DNA of 64,000 nt from Anoxybacteroides rupiense (GCF_014196195.1 NZ_JACIDF010000004.1:124001-188000), one strand, 5' to 3'; numbered from the stretch's first letter, positions 44,283 to 55,696 are shown. Numbers and translations: made by a program. The notes: generated by a model from the letters alone, not told the origin.

Positions 44283-44760
44283 TGAGTTTCCCCCCTAGTA
44301 AAAAATTTTTATAGTCAAAAGTCCCACGTAAAAGCGCAGAACTTTTGGTACCCTAGTTGCATCTTGAGTTGGTATGTACAAAAGACTAGATCCATCACTC
44401 TGGATGGAAAAAATTTTATCTGCTCTACTACAGATCGAAAACATTAATATACTTAAAAAAGAAATCATTCTATATTTTTGTTTTTTCTGAATTTTCCATT
44501 TGTTAAAATTGTTTTTTTAACTTTATTTTTCAGCTAATTAGCATTTTATAGTTTTTTTCGATAAATGTAAATAAAAAAAATTACAAAATCACAAAAAAAA
44601 ACTGAAAAAACAACAAATTAAAGCGTTTACATTTTCATTTTTTTAAAATTTATCCTTTCATTACACTAGCAATTTATCACTTTAATTTAGGAAAGAGAAT
44701 TTTTTGAAAATAATTTTTTCAATGAGTTTGATATAATAATACAGAAATAGGAAAATCGAC
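44283..44760. other. AT-rich region between oppA and the trpS leader
   Basis: About 480 bp, very A/T-rich with many A and T tracts, and no gene. It carries promoters for oppABCDF (minus) and trpS (plus; TATAAT at 44732-44737). A CodY-like 15-mer (AATTTTTTGAAAATA, 44698-44712) is present, two mismatches from consensus, but the tract-rich context makes chance likely. Confidence 0.5.
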
Positions 44761-44789
44761 GGTTATTTCTTGCGCAAATGTTCTTCATG

Positions 44790-46099
<1,310 letters not shown>

Positions 46100-46112
46100 C
46101 AACAAAGCAAAA

Positions 46113-46145
46113 AAAGCAAGCCGCAACATCGGCTTGCTTTTTATT
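46113..46145. terminator. Terminator between trpS and yjbA
   Basis: AAAAGCAAGCCG, 6-nt loop, CGGCTTGCTTTTTATT. Serves trpS and possibly convergent yjbA. Confidence 0.85.
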
Positions 46146-46153
46146 CAACCTCT

Positions 46154-46894
46154 TTAGTTAACCCGCGGCTCTTGCTCCATTTCCCACAGCTTTTCAAAAA
46201 ATGGCTGTCCTTTAATCATTTTTTCGCATAGTTGAACGTGCTTTTCCGACCAATCGTATTTTGTTTCCTCATATAGCTGCTGCCATGCTTCTTCAAATGA
46301 CATTTGCTGAATTAAAGAATATTTATGCGGCGCCCATTCCGTGTACCAATAGCGAATTTCTGCTACATTTTTCGTTGAATAAAGTTGATCCATTGCCATA
46401 AACAAAAGCTGTTTGAGTTGGCGCTCCTTCCGTGTCAGTCCGTTCATCAGCTCCGGAGCAGGCGATAAAATATGATATTCTTTTTCATATGAAGGAAGCG
46501 GATAGGCTTCTTCTTGCTGGTCCGCGACCATTTCATAGACAAGCTGCTCTTGTCTTGGAATCAGCCGACTTTTGCGAATTGGAATGCTCGAACCGATCGT
46601 GTCAATCGCTAATATTCCTTTTCCATCCGTTACAACGAAACAATAATCAAGCTGAAGACGTTCATGGTTTTTCCGCACATATGCTTTTTGATAAACATCT
46701 TCTAAAAGTGGCTTAGGTATCTCCGACAAACTATTTTCTACATAATTAAACAAACGGGAAGATACCTTTAAAAGCGGAACTTGATCGAGCAATTCGACTT
46801 GGTCATCCTTTCTCCATTCATGAAAGTGACAGACGTTATACCCATTTTCCTCGCCTTCAAACCAATTCACCCAAATATCATGAAGATATAACAT
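46154..46894 (-). CDS. yjbA: YjbA-like protein (DUF3603)
   Basis: A 246-aa soluble protein. Start ATG after GAGGGG. Aromatic- and acid-rich, with conserved-looking segments [26 protein letters not shown] and [13 protein letters not shown]. subtilis yjbA lies beside trpS in the same convergent layout. Function unknown. Confidence 0.8.
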   Translation of the reverse strand: MLYLHDIWVNWFEGEENGYNVCHFHEWRKDDQVELLDQVPLLKVSSRLFNYVENSLSEIPKPLLEDVYQKAYVRKNHERLQLDYCFVVTDGKGILAIDTIGSSIPIRKSRLIPRQEQLVYEMVADQQEEAYPLPSYEKEYHILSPAPELMNGLTRKERQLKQLLFMAMDQLYSTKNVAEIRYWYTEWAPHKYSLIQQMSFEEAWQQLYEETKYDWSEKHVQLCEKMIKGQPFFEKLWEMEQEPRVN

Positions 46895-46979
46895 AAGATA
46901 CCCCTCACTTCAAAAGCTATTTGTCCATCATTATAGGCAGAGGGGGATTATTTTATTCCACAGCAGCCTTTTTTATCCA

Positions 46980-47180
46980 TTATTCTTGATCCGGAAAGTA
47001 TAGACTGAACCACATGACAATCATGCCGATTGGAAGTAAATAGCACTCCATTCTCGTGCTAATAAATTGAAAGTAATTGATCCACCCTCGCTCCGGTGTG
47101 ATGAGATTTAAATAAGCAATGGATGTAACCCCCCCTATAACTGAAAAACCAAAGCCGAGCAAATAAATGAATACGCGCAT
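46980..47180 (-). CDS. Small membrane protein
   Basis: A 66-aa protein with two hydrophobic helices (residues about 2-22 and 42-60). Start at MRVFIYLLGF after GGAGGAAAG; the longer frame upstream is not needed. Function unknown. Lies between yjaZ and yjbA, where B. subtilis has the app peptide-transport operon. Confidence 0.6.
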   Translation of the reverse strand: MRVFIYLLGFGFSVIGGVTSIAYLNLITPERGWINYFQFISTRMECYLLPIGMIVMWFSLYFPDQE

Positions 47181-47264
47181 CGCTTTCCTCCGTCGCCTTG
47201 TCCATCTTATTTCTACATATATGTGCAAGCGGCATTGTTCATGACTATGACCTTAAGACGATTG

Positions 47265-48032
47265 CTAAAATTGCGCGAGCTGCAGAATGCGCTCTGCAGG
47301 CATTTCCATCAGCTTAAAAAAGTCGTGCTCTTTTTGCAAGGCGGCACATACGATTCCGTAGCCTACCGCATATCCAAGCATCTCAGGATACAGACCGCGT
47401 CCATATAAAAGGCGGTCGTATAATCGATGTGACGGAAAAATCATTTGATAGCGGTCAAGATATTGCTTCCAAAAATGGCGCAATTCATCGTCTGAATAGT
47501 ATGATGTCCATTTGGCTTGATATTCTTTTCCCACGTCTTGCCCGACTGCTTGTTCTGCCAAGCCCTCTAAAATCACGGCGTCAAGCAGCGGATATTCCTT
47601 TTTCGGTTGCTTTGCTAGGCGGCAAACGTGATTGTATTCATGAGTCAATACGGCCTCTATTTCTTTCCATGAATGCTGCGGCAACAAAAATAAAAACAAT
47701 TTATCAGCGTAGGCAAGACCGCCTTTACTATTAAAATCTCGAGCCATCTTTCTGTTATGTTCATTTGCCGGAAAAATAAAAACAGGTACATCCGGGCCGT
47801 TCCAGCGCTTTTGTAATCGATGATAGATCCTTTCCGTTCGCTCCCATAGCTGCTTTCGCTTCATGGTTTCTGTTATCTTTTTCGCTTCCTCCGATAACGA
47901 ATGCATTCCGTGATGAATAAGATGAACATAAATATGCCGAGCGTTGCCCCCTCGAAAATAATCGGTTAGCCGTTCGCATAGCTGCAGCGGCTGTTCCGTA
48001 GCGAGCCATTCGTCGGTATGAATAACCGGCAT
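47265..48032 (-). CDS. yjaZ: YjaZ-like putative zinc metalloprotease (DUF2268)
   Basis: A 255-aa protein with the zinc-protease motif HEYNH at about residue 131 and a downstream Glu-rich segment VILEGLAEQAVG that may supply the third ligand. No signal peptide. Start after AAGGGGGAAG. Same neighbour (fabF) as B. subtilis yjaZ. Substrate unknown. Confidence 0.85.
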   Translation of the reverse strand: MPVIHTDEWLATEQPLQLCERLTDYFRGGNARHIYVHLIHHGMHSLSEEAKKITETMKRKQLWERTERIYHRLQKRWNGPDVPVFIFPANEHNRKMARDFNSKGGLAYADKLFLFLLPQHSWKEIEAVLTHEYNHVCRLAKQPKKEYPLLDAVILEGLAEQAVGQDVGKEYQAKWTSYYSDDELRHFWKQYLDRYQMIFPSHRLYDRLLYGRGLYPEMLGYAVGYGIVCAALQKEHDFFKLMEMPAERILQLAQF

Positions 48033-48093
48033 TTCTCGCTTCCCCCTTTCTCTTCCTTATTTCCTATCGTATGATGGAGCAGAAAAAGGGGTG

Positions 48094-48129
48094 AAAAAAA
48101 GGCGATCCCGCTTTTTATGAGATCGCCTT
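48094..48129 (-). terminator. Terminator of fabHA-fabF
   Basis: Minus strand: AAGGCGATC, loop, GATCGCCTT, TTTTT. Directly after the fabF stop. Confidence 0.85.
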
Positions 48130-48134
48130 GTTGA

Positions 48135-49376
48135 TTATTCCGTATATTTTCTGAAAATAAGAGTGGCATTATGTCCGCCAAAGCCAAGCGAGTTGCTTAA
48201 AACAGCGTTTACTTCCTGTTTTCTCGCCACATTTGGCACATAATCAAGATCGCACTCTGGATCCGGTGTTTCATAATGAATCGTTGGCGGAATCACTCCA
48301 TCGATCATTGTCAAGATGGAGAACATCGCTTCAACCGCGCCTGCGGCACCCAATAAATGGCCGGTCATCGACTTGGTTGAGCTGATTGCCAATTTATAAG
48401 CATGATCGCCAAAGACCTCTTTTATCGCCATTGTTTCATATTTATCGTTATATTCGGTGCTTGTTCCATGAGCGTTAATATAACCGATTTCTTCTGGCTT
48501 CATTCCGGCATCAGCGAGCGCTTGGCGCATCGCCCGCACACCGCCTTCCCCGCCTGGTGCAGGAGCTGTAATGTGATAAGCATCTCCCGTTGATCCATAG
48601 CCAACGATTTCCGCATAAATACGAGCGCCCCGCTTGCGTGCATGTTCTAATTCTTCGAGCACGAGAATAGCAGCACCCTCTCCGATCACAAACCCATCAC
48701 GGTTTTTATCGAATGGCCGGCTTGCTTTGTCCGGATCAGGATTTGTTGATAAAGCCGTATTCGCGCAAAATCCGGCTAATGCCATTTTCGTAATCGGCGC
48801 TTCGGTTCCTCCTGTCACCATCACATCCGCATCACCGCGTTGAATGACTTTAAACGCATCGCCAATCGAATTCGCGCCTGTTGCGCATGCTGTAACTGTA
48901 CAAGAGTTGATTCCTTTTGCTCCTAATATAATCGATACTTGCCCTGCCGCCATATCAGGAATCATCATCGGTACAAAAAATGGGCTTACACGGCGATAAC
49001 CGCGCTGTTGAAAAATTTCAAACTGCTGCTCGAATGTTTCCATTCCGCCGATTCCTGAGCCAATCCATACGCCCACTCGCTCGGCATTTTCTTCATTGAT
49101 TGTTAAATTGGCATCTTTTACAGCCATAAGTGCAGATGCTACCGCATATTGAGTAAAGCGGTCCATTTTACGCGCTTCACGTTTATCCATATAAAGTTCC
49201 GGATTAAAATCCTTTACCTCTGCCGCAACTTTTGCCGGATAATCATCTGGATTGACACGAGTCAGCGGACCCACGCCATTTTCGCCTGCTATTATACGTT
49301 CCCATGTTGTTTCCACATCATTACCAAGCGGAGTCACTGCTCCCAAACCTGTGACAACGACTCTTCTCTTTTCCAT
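48135..49376 (-). CDS. fabF: 3-oxoacyl-ACP synthase II FabF
   Basis: A 413-aa condensing enzyme with the Cys-His-His triad in [11 protein letters not shown] (about 163), [11 protein letters not shown] (about 303) and [14 protein letters not shown] (about 340). It elongates acyl-ACP with malonyl-ACP. It is 49 nt downstream of fabHA and shares its FapR-controlled promoter. Confidence 0.97.
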   Translation of the reverse strand: MEKRRVVVTGLGAVTPLGNDVETTWERIIAGENGVGPLTRVNPDDYPAKVAAEVKDFNPELYMDKREARKMDRFTQYAVASALMAVKDANLTINEENAERVGVWIGSGIGGMETFEQQFEIFQQRGYRRVSPFFVPMMIPDMAAGQVSIILGAKGINSCTVTACATGANSIGDAFKVIQRGDADVMVTGGTEAPITKMALAGFCANTALSTNPDPDKASRPFDKNRDGFVIGEGAAILVLEELEHARKRGARIYAEIVGYGSTGDAYHITAPAPGGEGGVRAMRQALADAGMKPEEIGYINAHGTSTEYNDKYETMAIKEVFGDHAYKLAISSTKSMTGHLLGAAGAVEAMFSILTMIDGVIPPTIHYETPDPECDLDYVPNVARKQEVNAVLSNSLGFGGHNATLIFRKYTE

Positions 49377-49425
49377 CCTTTTTGCCTCTCTTTCCGTTTG
49401 TAGTCAAAGAGCTTTCATCGTTATT

Positions 49426-50358
49426 TTAGCGTCCCCATCTTAAGGCGATCGCTCCCCATGTTAAACCGCCCCCAAAACCAACCATAATGATTAGATCATC
49501 GTCTTTGATTTTTCCAGCCTCTAGTTCTTCGACAATCGAAATTGGAATAGAAGCAGCGGACGTATTGCCATATTTTCTGACGGTTGCTGACATTTTATCC
49601 TCCGGCAGCTCCAAGCGCTGTCTAGCTGCTTCAACAATACGAATATTGGCTTGATGCGGAACTAAAAAATCCACATCCTGTTTAGACAATCCTGCTTTTT
49701 CGAGTACGTGAATGCATGATTCCCCCATTTGACGAACCGCAAATTTGAACACCTCTCGACCATTCATAACAACATATTCGTCTTGATATAGGTGTTTTCC
49801 TCCTGTTCCGTCAGCTCCTAATTCAAAGGATACAATGCCGCGTCCTTCGGAAACGGGTCCCATCACGACAGCACCTGCCCCATCACCAAATAAAACAGCC
49901 GTATTGCGGTCCTCCCAATTTACGATTTTCGATAATTTTTCCGCTCCTATCACTAATATATATCGATATGTTCCGCTTTCAATAAATTGCTTTGCTGTAA
50001 CCATTCCATACATGAAGCCAGCGCAGGCTGCACTAATATCTAGGGCTGCTGCTTTTGTCGCCCCCAATCTTTCTTGCAGCATGCAAGCAACTGACGGAAA
50101 TGGACGATCCGGCGTTACTGTAGCCACTAAAATTAAATCAAGTTCCGCAGCTGAGATCCGGGCGTTCTCAAGAGCCTTCACAGCAGCAAAATAAGCCATA
50201 TCTGACGTGTCAATATCATCAGCGGCAATTCTTCTCTCTTCAATTCCCGTTCTAGTCCGAATCCATTCATCAGACGTATCCATCATTTTTTCCAAATCGA
50301 GGTTGGTGACTACCTTTTCCGGCAAATACCGGCCGATTCCGATAATACCTGCATTCAT
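49426..50358 (-). CDS. fabHA: 3-oxoacyl-ACP synthase III FabHA
   Basis: A 310-aa initiating condensing enzyme. Catalytic Cys in [12 protein letters not shown] (about 111), His in PHQANIRI (about 236) and Asn in GNTSAASIP (about 266). It starts branched-chain fatty-acid synthesis from acyl-CoA and malonyl-ACP. Start at the ATG 9 nt after AAAGGAG. Confidence 0.95.
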   Translation of the reverse strand: MNAGIIGIGRYLPEKVVTNLDLEKMMDTSDEWIRTRTGIEERRIAADDIDTSDMAYFAAVKALENARISAAELDLILVATVTPDRPFPSVACMLQERLGATKAAALDISAACAGFMYGMVTAKQFIESGTYRYILVIGAEKLSKIVNWEDRNTAVLFGDGAGAVVMGPVSEGRGIVSFELGADGTGGKHLYQDEYVVMNGREVFKFAVRQMGESCIHVLEKAGLSKQDVDFLVPHQANIRIVEAARQRLELPEDKMSATVRKYGNTSAASIPISIVEELEAGKIKDDDLIIMVGFGGGLTWGAIALRWGR

Positions 50359-50395
50359 GCAGAACATCTCCTTTATTGTTATATAACCAATTACT

Positions 50396-50414
50396 ATTAC
50401 TTGGTACTAATTTT
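50396..50414 (-). promoter_or_regulatory. FapR operator of fabHA-fabF
   Basis: Minus strand ATTAGTACCAAGTAATAGT. It shares ATTAGTACCAAGTA with the fabI operator. It lies 38 nt upstream of the fabHA start. Confidence 0.7.
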
Positions 50415-50523
50415 ATCGAAGTTTTCATAATCACGCAATATAAATGTTTGGTCCATGTCATCTGTCTAATCATTTCTACTTTTCTGAACATAAATTGCTT
50501 ATAAGGAGAAAGGGGGATCTCAT

Positions 50524-50760
50524 GTGGAAGAAGAAAAACAAACGACCCATCAGCTAAATGACCGTTTTTCTCGTCTAATGTTTGGAGACTTTCCATTTCG
50601 TCAAGAAAAACAAACAAACGTAGCAGAAACATCCTCTTCCCAGCAGGGGGTTGATTTTCTACAGCTTATGCAGGACATTGATACACTTGTCTCCTCGTTC
50701 CATCAACTCAAACCATTCATGAAAACGTTTACTTCTTTTACGGATTTATTAAAAAAATAA
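50524..50760 (+). CDS. Small protein at the yjzB position
   Basis: A 78-aa protein, start GTG after AGGGGGATC. The N-terminus is charged (EEEKQTTHQLNDRFSRLMFGDFPF); the C-terminus is a helix (VDFLQLMQDIDTLVSSFHQLKPFMKTF). Divergent from fabHA. In B. subtilis yjzB (79 aa) holds the corresponding place. Homology not confirmed; function unknown. Own terminator. Confidence 0.65.
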   Translation: MEEEKQTTHQLNDRFSRLMFGDFPFRQEKQTNVAETSSSQQGVDFLQLMQDIDTLVSSFHQLKPFMKTFTSFTDLLKK

Positions 50761-50777
50761 ATAACGTAGATCGAAAC

Positions 50778-50804
50778 GAACCGATTGTGCGGTTCCTATT
50801 TTTT
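50778..50804 (+). terminator. Terminator of the yjzB-position gene
   Basis: GAACCG, 6-nt loop, CGGTTC, then CTATTTTTT. Confidence 0.7.
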
Positions 50805-51107
50805 CCACACGAATACATGGCAAAGGTAAGTCACCAGATCTCTCCGGCCGTTGCTATTCCAGAAACCACAGGTGTGTTGATGATCCAATAAAACCAATTG
50901 ACATTGTTTGATTCCTCGCTTTTCTGCCGTAGTCGGCAAGCCATATTTTTAGTAAAAGAATGGATTATTACCGTTTGTGCAGAAACCATGTTTTCATCTT
51001 CAAATAGCATGAATAGTGGGAAAGTAGAGCGCATTTTTAGAAAAGCTTCTGTAAAGCATGCTTCACCAGCCTCCTTATCTAACTCGTTGCGTGGATCCTT
51101 CTGCTGC
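50805..51107. other. Gene-free stretch where yjaV-med-comZ would be expected
   Basis: About 300 bp. A 92-aa minus-strand frame spans it but starts inside the yjaU terminator U-tail and lacks a ribosome site. The stretch contains repeat family 2 copy 2 (50869-50929). Confidence 0.55.
50869..50929 (+). repeat. Dispersed repeat family 2, copy 2
   Basis: CAGGTGTGTTGATGATCCAA and onward. Positions 50873-50911 nearly match copy 1 (4711-4750, minus). GCTTTTCTGCCG at 50918-50929 is shared with copy 3 at equivalent spacing. Confidence 0.7.
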
Positions 51108-51144
51108 AAAAACTCCTCTATCGTTCCTAAGAGCGATAGAGGAG
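51108..51144 (-). terminator. Terminator of the yjaU-like gene
   Basis: Minus strand: CTCCTCTATCG, 10-nt loop, CGATAGAGGAG, TTTTT. Confidence 0.9.
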
Positions 51145-51148
51145 CTCA

Positions 51149-51877
51149 TCATAATCGATTATACTTTTCATAGAATTGGTGAATGGCTCTGGCAAACCGA
51201 TATCGTTTTTCCGGTAAATGATACAAAACTTCCACAGGCAGCTTTTTTTCTTTTGCTATTTCTGCATACTTACGGCAGTGAAGGGAAGAAGGATAAGGCG
51301 TTACTCCGGATAGCTGCCATATTTTCGTCGGTACATGGGAAAAAGTCAAAGAAGAACAAGGAATCACATCATATACTTTAGTCTTGTCTACTCTATAGGC
51401 ATCGGCGATATCGTTTACTAGACGTTTGTAGAAAAATTTGTTTTCCTTTTCGTATTCCAGTTGTGCTCGCAAATTTAGACATGGACTAAACATCGCCACC
51501 GCCCGAATTTGTGGAGATATTTCCTCCATCAGTCGCAAGGCGGCAAGCGCCCCCATTCCTTCGGCTAAAAGATAAATACGATGATTAAGAATTTCACTTT
51601 TTAATACATAGTAGATCAGTTGTTTCGCCAACCGAAGCGCCTGATCACTTCCCCAATGCCGCCCGTACAAATGGGAAGAAAAAATGGTGTATCCATATTG
51701 AAGCAGATCATCTAGCAGTTGCCGTCTTCCTTCGTGCTCGGTCCAGAAGCTTGCATTTTCTGTTACATAATGATTGACATCTCCAAGAAGAAGAACGCCA
51801 AACCCATTTGGGCGCTCCGGTACATGGATGATGCACCATTGATCATCTAATTGGAAAAAACGCTGCTGAATCGTCAT
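51149..51877 (-). CDS. yjaU: Alpha/beta-hydrolase-like protein (YjaU position)
   Basis: A 242-aa protein with alpha/beta-hydrolase layout: GFGVLLLGDVNHYVTE early; nucleophile-elbow region YLLAEGMGALAALRLM (about 103-118), where Glu-Gly-Met replaces the usual G-x-S-x-G; late His in ARAIHQFYEKY. The catalytic Ser is therefore not evident and the enzyme may be inactive or atypical. Monocistronic. Its locus matches B. subtilis yjaU; symbol by position. Confidence 0.65.
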   Translation of the reverse strand: MTIQQRFFQLDDQWCIIHVPERPNGFGVLLLGDVNHYVTENASFWTEHEGRRQLLDDLLQYGYTIFSSHLYGRHWGSDQALRLAKQLIYYVLKSEILNHRIYLLAEGMGALAALRLMEEISPQIRAVAMFSPCLNLRAQLEYEKENKFFYKRLVNDIADAYRVDKTKVYDVIPCSSLTFSHVPTKIWQLSGVTPYPSSLHCRKYAEIAKEKKLPVEVLYHLPEKRYRFARAIHQFYEKYNRL

Positions 51878-51898
51878 ATTATTTCACCTTTACTTTCC

Positions 51899-51961
51899 CA
51901 GGTGTGTTGTCGATGAATCAATATCATTTAGAAATTGATTACCTTTATTGCTTTTCTGCCG
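51899..51961 (+). repeat. Dispersed repeat family 2, diverged copy 3
   Basis: Begins CAGGTGTGTTG and ends GCTTTTCTGCCG, like copy 2, with 40 rather than 38 nt between. The interior is only weakly alike (GATGAATCAATA). It lies just upstream of yjaU, so yjaU is bracketed by copies 2 and 3 in the same orientation. Confidence 0.5.
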
Positions 51962-52195
51962 CCCTTCGAACAATAATCGTTATGCGCAGAAAAGCGAATC
52001 ATCATCCTCTCCTGATCATTTATACCTCAATGAAACCACTGTTTGTTGCCTTCTACAAAGCATAGCTGTACATTAAAAATATATGTGAACACTTCAAAGA
52101 TGGAAAGGGTATCAGCCTAAAAAGAAGAACATTTTCCATGAAAGCGATTTGTGATAAGATAGATAAAGAAAGCAAGAAATGTTGAGGTGAAAATC
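51962..52195. other. Non-coding gap between yjaU and yjzD
   Basis: About 230 bp. No gene on either strand. Must hold the yjzD and yjaU promoters; not assigned. Confidence 0.4.
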
Positions 52196-52387
52196 ATGAG
52201 ATTTTTTTGGACGCTCTTTTGGACATTCTTGCTAGCACAAATGGCTACATATGTCATTAGTTCCATGCAAGGAAGTTCTTATCAATTTTCAACAGGCGCT
52301 TTTTTAGGAGTGGCTATGACGATTTTTGTCATCATCATTGGCAGCTTGCTTCCTAATGATCCTGTTGGCCATCATGACCATCATTAA
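52196..52387 (+). CDS. yjzD: YjzD-like small membrane protein (DUF2929)
   Basis: A 63-aa protein with two helices (about 3-22 and 34-52) and a His/Asp tail (GHHDHH). Start at the ATG after GAGGTG. Position next to clpB/yjzC/argF and layout fit yjzD. Function unknown. Confidence 0.75.
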   Translation: MRFFWTLFWTFLLAQMATYVISSMQGSSYQFSTGAFLGVAMTIFVIIIGSLLPNDPVGHHDHH

Positions 52388-52417
52388 AAAGCAGAACCTA
52401 GCTCTTAGTGCGCTGCA

Positions 52418-52454
52418 CAAAAGGAGGCTGTCTAAAAAGACAGCCTCCTTTTGT
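52418..52454 (+). terminator. Terminator of yjzD
   Basis: AAAAGGAGGCTGTCT, 4-nt loop, AGACAGCCTCCTTTT. Confidence 0.85.
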
Positions 52455-52628
52455 CAATACTCTCTGCCATTACAATTTGATGCGCGAACATTTGCCCACC
52501 ATTGAGCAGGTGATATCCGATTTCGCCGGCACGCTTTGATGTGACCGAACGCTTACTTTCAACGGATGACGCTTATTCCAAATTATGGTATACAACTTTC
52601 ATTCATATTACTCTGCGGTCAAAAATAG

Positions 52629-55235
52629 TTACATTTCGCTTTCAGCATTCGTCTTGATCACGATTTGCTCGTTCTCATAGTCCACGACAATCCGGCTGTA
52701 ATCCTTCACCCGTCCCGCCACGATTTCTTTGGCCAGAGGCGTTTCAATCCGCTTCTGCATAAATCTCTTTAATGGACGCGCTCCATAGACAGGATCAAAA
52801 CCTGCTTGCGCGATATACTCTTTCGCACGCTCTGACAGCGTTACAGAAATATGGCGATCCGCAAGGCGTGTGCCCAGTTCTCCCGCAAACTTGTCCACAA
52901 TTCCCTTTAACTCTTTTATCGTCAGCGGCTTAAATAGAACGATATCATCAATGCGATTTAAAAATTCCGGCCGGAAGTGCATTCGCAATTGCTGCATCAC
53001 TTGACTGCGAGCTTCTTCGCCAATTTCGCCATTTTCTTGCCCTGCTTCCAGTAGTGTGTGTGAACCGATATTCGATGTTAAAATAATGACGGTATTTTTA
53101 AAGTCCACCGTTCTTCCTTGTGAGTCCGTAATGCGGCCGTCGTCAAGCGCTTGTAATAAAATATTAAACACTTCCGGATGCGCTTTTTCCACTTCATCAA
53201 GCAAAATAACCGAATACGGCTTGCGACGCACCGCTTCTGTCAGCTGTCCGCCTTCTTCATAACCGACATATCCGGGAGGCGCGCCAATCAGCCGCGATAC
53301 CGCGTGCTTTTCCATGTACTCCGACATATCAATCCGAACCATCTGTTCTTCGCTATCAAAAAGCGCTTGCGCCAACGCCTTGGCCAGCTCCGTTTTCCCT
53401 ACCCCTGTCGGCCCTAGAAATAGAAAGGATCCAATCGGTCGGCGCGGATCTTTAATACCGGCGCGCGCCCGCAACACGGCATCTGCCACCAACTCTACCG
53501 CTTCGTCTTGACCGATGACGCGTTGATGCAATAGCTCCTGCAAGCGCAACAGCTTTTCCCGTTCCCCTTCTACTAGCTTCGTTAATGGGATGCCGGTCCA
53601 TCTTGAGACGATTTCGGCAATTTCTTCTTCCGTCACCTCTTCCCGCAAAAGCCGCCCTTCTTTTTCTGTTCGGCTCGCATCTTGTTCAAGTTGCTTTAAT
53701 TGCTTTTCCAGTTCCGGAATGCGTCCATGGCGCAGCTCAGCTGCTTTATTTAAATCATAAGCATTTTCAGCCTCTTCTAGCTCTCGTTTTGCTCTTTCCA
53801 GTTCCTCACGAACACCGCGTATTTGCTGAATCGCTTCTTTTTCCTGTTGCCATTTCGCTTTCATGCTATTGGCTTTTTCTTTTAAATTGGCCAGCTCCTG
53901 TTTGAGAGCTTCCAGACGTTCCCGGCTCGCTTCATCCTCTTCCTTGCGCAACGCTGCTTCTTCAATCTCAAGCTGCATCACACGACGCATCACCTCATCT
54001 AATTCTGATGGCATTGAATCAATTTCTGTGCGAATCATGGCGCACGCTTCATCAACAAGATCAATGGCTTTATCAGGAAGAAAACGTTCAGAAATATAGC
54101 GATCTGATAATACCGCAGCGGTAACGAGCGCGCGGTCATGAATATTCACGCCGTGATGAATCTCAAACCGTTCCTTTAAACCACGCAAGATAGAAATCGT
54201 ATCTTCCACGCTCGGCTCTTCCACAAGCACCTGCTGAAACCGTCGCTCTAAAGCCGGGTCCTTTTCGATATATTGTCGATATTCATCCAAAGTGGTAGCG
54301 CCAATGCAGCGCAATTCCCCGCGAGCGAGCATCGGCTTTAACATGTTTCCTGCATCAATAGCCCCCTCGGCTTTTCCAGCACCGACAATCGTATGCAACT
54401 CGTCAATAAATAAAATGATCTTTCCTTCGCTTTTTTTTATTTCATTTAATACAGCTTTTAAGCGCTCTTCAAATTCCCCGCGAAATTTCGCTCCTGCGAT
54501 TAAAGAGCTCATATCTAAAGCAAAAATGATTTTATCTTTTAAGCCTTCCGGTACGTCCTTCCGAACAATCCGTTGAGCAAGCCCTTCGACAATCGCTGTT
54601 TTTCCCACTCCCGGTTCGCCAATAAGCACTGGATTATTTTTGGTTTTACGCGATAAAATGCGGATCACACGGCGAATTTCACTGTCGCGGCCGATGACAG
54701 GGTCAATTTTTCCGGCGCGCGCCTCTTCCACTAAATCGCGGCCATATTTTTTTAATACCTCATATGTAGCTTCTGGATTTGCACTTGTCACGCGCTGATT
54801 CCCCCTTATTTCTTTTAATACGTGTAAAAGTCTCGAACGATTTAATTCGTACTTTTGCAGCAGCTGCCCGATCTCATTTTTTTCATTGGTTAACGCCAAA
54901 AGCAAATGTTCTACAGAGGTATACTCATCCTTCATCTGTTTTGCTTCCTGTTCAGCGTTGGTGAGCAACCGTTCCAAACGAGGCGCCATGTAGACAATTT
55001 CTTCCGCCCCCATCACTTCAGGTTTTCTTTTTAAAAATGAACGGAGATCTACAGCCATTTTGTTAATATTGATATGTAGAAGAGAGAGCATGCGTTTGGC
55101 CAGCCCTTCTTCCTGCTCCAACAACGCCAGCAAAAGATGATCGATATCCATCATTTGATGATGATACGTTTTGGCGATGGATTGAGCAGAGATCAGCGCC
55201 TCCTGCATCTTTTCTGTTAGCTTGTTCATATCCAT
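52629..55235 (-). CDS. clpB: Protein disaggregase ClpB
   Basis: An 868-aa Hsp100 ATPase. Clp-N repeat domain (1-145), NBD1 with Walker A GEPGVGKT (about 205), a long coiled-coil middle domain (about 400-525), NBD2 with Walker A GPTGVGKT (about 605), and C-terminal [14 protein letters not shown]. It extracts proteins from aggregates with DnaK. Start at MDMNK after AGGTG. Controlled by a CtsR operator. B. subtilis lacks clpB; here it sits between yjzD and yjzC. Confidence 0.97.
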   Translation of the reverse strand: MDMNKLTEKMQEALISAQSIAKTYHHQMMDIDHLLLALLEQEEGLAKRMLSLLHININKMAVDLRSFLKRKPEVMGAEEIVYMAPRLERLLTNAEQEAKQMKDEYTSVEHLLLALTNEKNEIGQLLQKYELNRSRLLHVLKEIRGNQRVTSANPEATYEVLKKYGRDLVEEARAGKIDPVIGRDSEIRRVIRILSRKTKNNPVLIGEPGVGKTAIVEGLAQRIVRKDVPEGLKDKIIFALDMSSLIAGAKFRGEFEERLKAVLNEIKKSEGKIILFIDELHTIVGAGKAEGAIDAGNMLKPMLARGELRCIGATTLDEYRQYIEKDPALERRFQQVLVEEPSVEDTISILRGLKERFEIHHGVNIHDRALVTAAVLSDRYISERFLPDKAIDLVDEACAMIRTEIDSMPSELDEVMRRVMQLEIEEAALRKEEDEASRERLEALKQELANLKEKANSMKAKWQQEKEAIQQIRGVREELERAKRELEEAENAYDLNKAAELRHGRIPELEKQLKQLEQDASRTEKEGRLLREEVTEEEIAEIVSRWTGIPLTKLVEGEREKLLRLQELLHQRVIGQDEAVELVADAVLRARAGIKDPRRPIGSFLFLGPTGVGKTELAKALAQALFDSEEQMVRIDMSEYMEKHAVSRLIGAPPGYVGYEEGGQLTEAVRRKPYSVILLDEVEKAHPEVFNILLQALDDGRITDSQGRTVDFKNTVIILTSNIGSHTLLEAGQENGEIGEEARSQVMQQLRMHFRPEFLNRIDDIVLFKPLTIKELKGIVDKFAGELGTRLADRHISVTLSERAKEYIAQAGFDPVYGARPLKRFMQKRIETPLAKEIVAGRVKDYSRIVVDYENEQIVIKTNAESEM

Positions 55236-55250
55236 GACATTCACCTGTCT

Positions 55251-55267
55251 TTTGACTTTTTTTGACC
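55251..55267 (-). promoter_or_regulatory. CtsR operator of clpB
   Basis: Minus strand GGTCAAA-AAA-AGTCAAA, an exact match to the CtsR heptad direct repeat (RGTCAAA-nan-RGTCAAA). It lies 10 nt downstream of TATAAT (55277-55282) and 16 nt before the start codon, so it covers the transcription start. Confidence 0.9.
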
Positions 55268-55460
55268 TTTATATATATTATACCCTTGTCCCACAGGAAA
55301 AGCCATTCCCACGGTGAGAATGGCTCAGTCTATTATCCTGCGTCACAGCGTCTCGTTCGTCTGCACGGTAACGTCTTCGTTCGGTTCTCTTCTTTCTCTG
55401 CCCAGCGTTTTTAAGACATTTTGAAGTGGAAACAACTGAAATGAGTAACGCCTCAAAATA

Positions 55461-55496
55461 ATGGTAGACAAAGAAAAAATCTGCTTTGTCTACCAT
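55461..55496. repeat. Palindromic repeat, family 1, copy 4
   Basis: ATGGTAGACAAAG, 10-nt centre, CTTTGTCTACCAT; 13-bp arms. Same 36-nt total length as copies 2 and 3 but a different centre. On its minus strand it is followed by TATTTTGAGGC, like the CATTTTAAGC tail of copies 2 and 3, so this copy is inverted. Confidence 0.8.
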
Positions 55497-55516
55497 ATCA
55501 ACGGCTGCATCGATCG

Positions 55517-55696
55517 TTATGGTTTGCGCATATAAGTCCAATGGCGATTATGATTGGACGTTTCTGGGAATGTATCTCCCGCTTTGAGCTTCACTTTTTT
55601 AGGATTTTTCACGTTATCTCCTGTTTCTCCGATTTCAATATATACACCATTGTTGGGCGCTTTGTCCCCTGGTCCAAAATGACGTCTTTGGCCCAT
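55517..55696 (-). CDS. yjzC: YjzC-family small protein
   Basis: A 59-aa protein starting MGQRRHFGPGDKAPNNGVY after AAGGAGGGG, with VKLKAGDTFPETSNHNRHWTYM at the end. Closely resembles B. subtilis YjzC, also adjacent to argF. Function unknown; compact beta-rich and positively charged. Confidence 0.85.
   Translation of the reverse strand: MGQRRHFGPGDKAPNNGVYIEIGETGDNVKNPKKVKLKAGDTFPETSNHNRHWTYMRKP

Noticed and set aside
44698-44712. CodY box AATTTTTTGAAAATA
   Set aside because: Two mismatches from consensus in a region of A/T tracts where such matches are expected by chance, and more than 400 bp from oppA. Noted but not called as an operator.
50831-51109. 92-aa minus-strand open frame after yjaU
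   Set aside because: Starts within the U-tail of the yjaU terminator, has no ribosome site, and overlaps repeat family 2.
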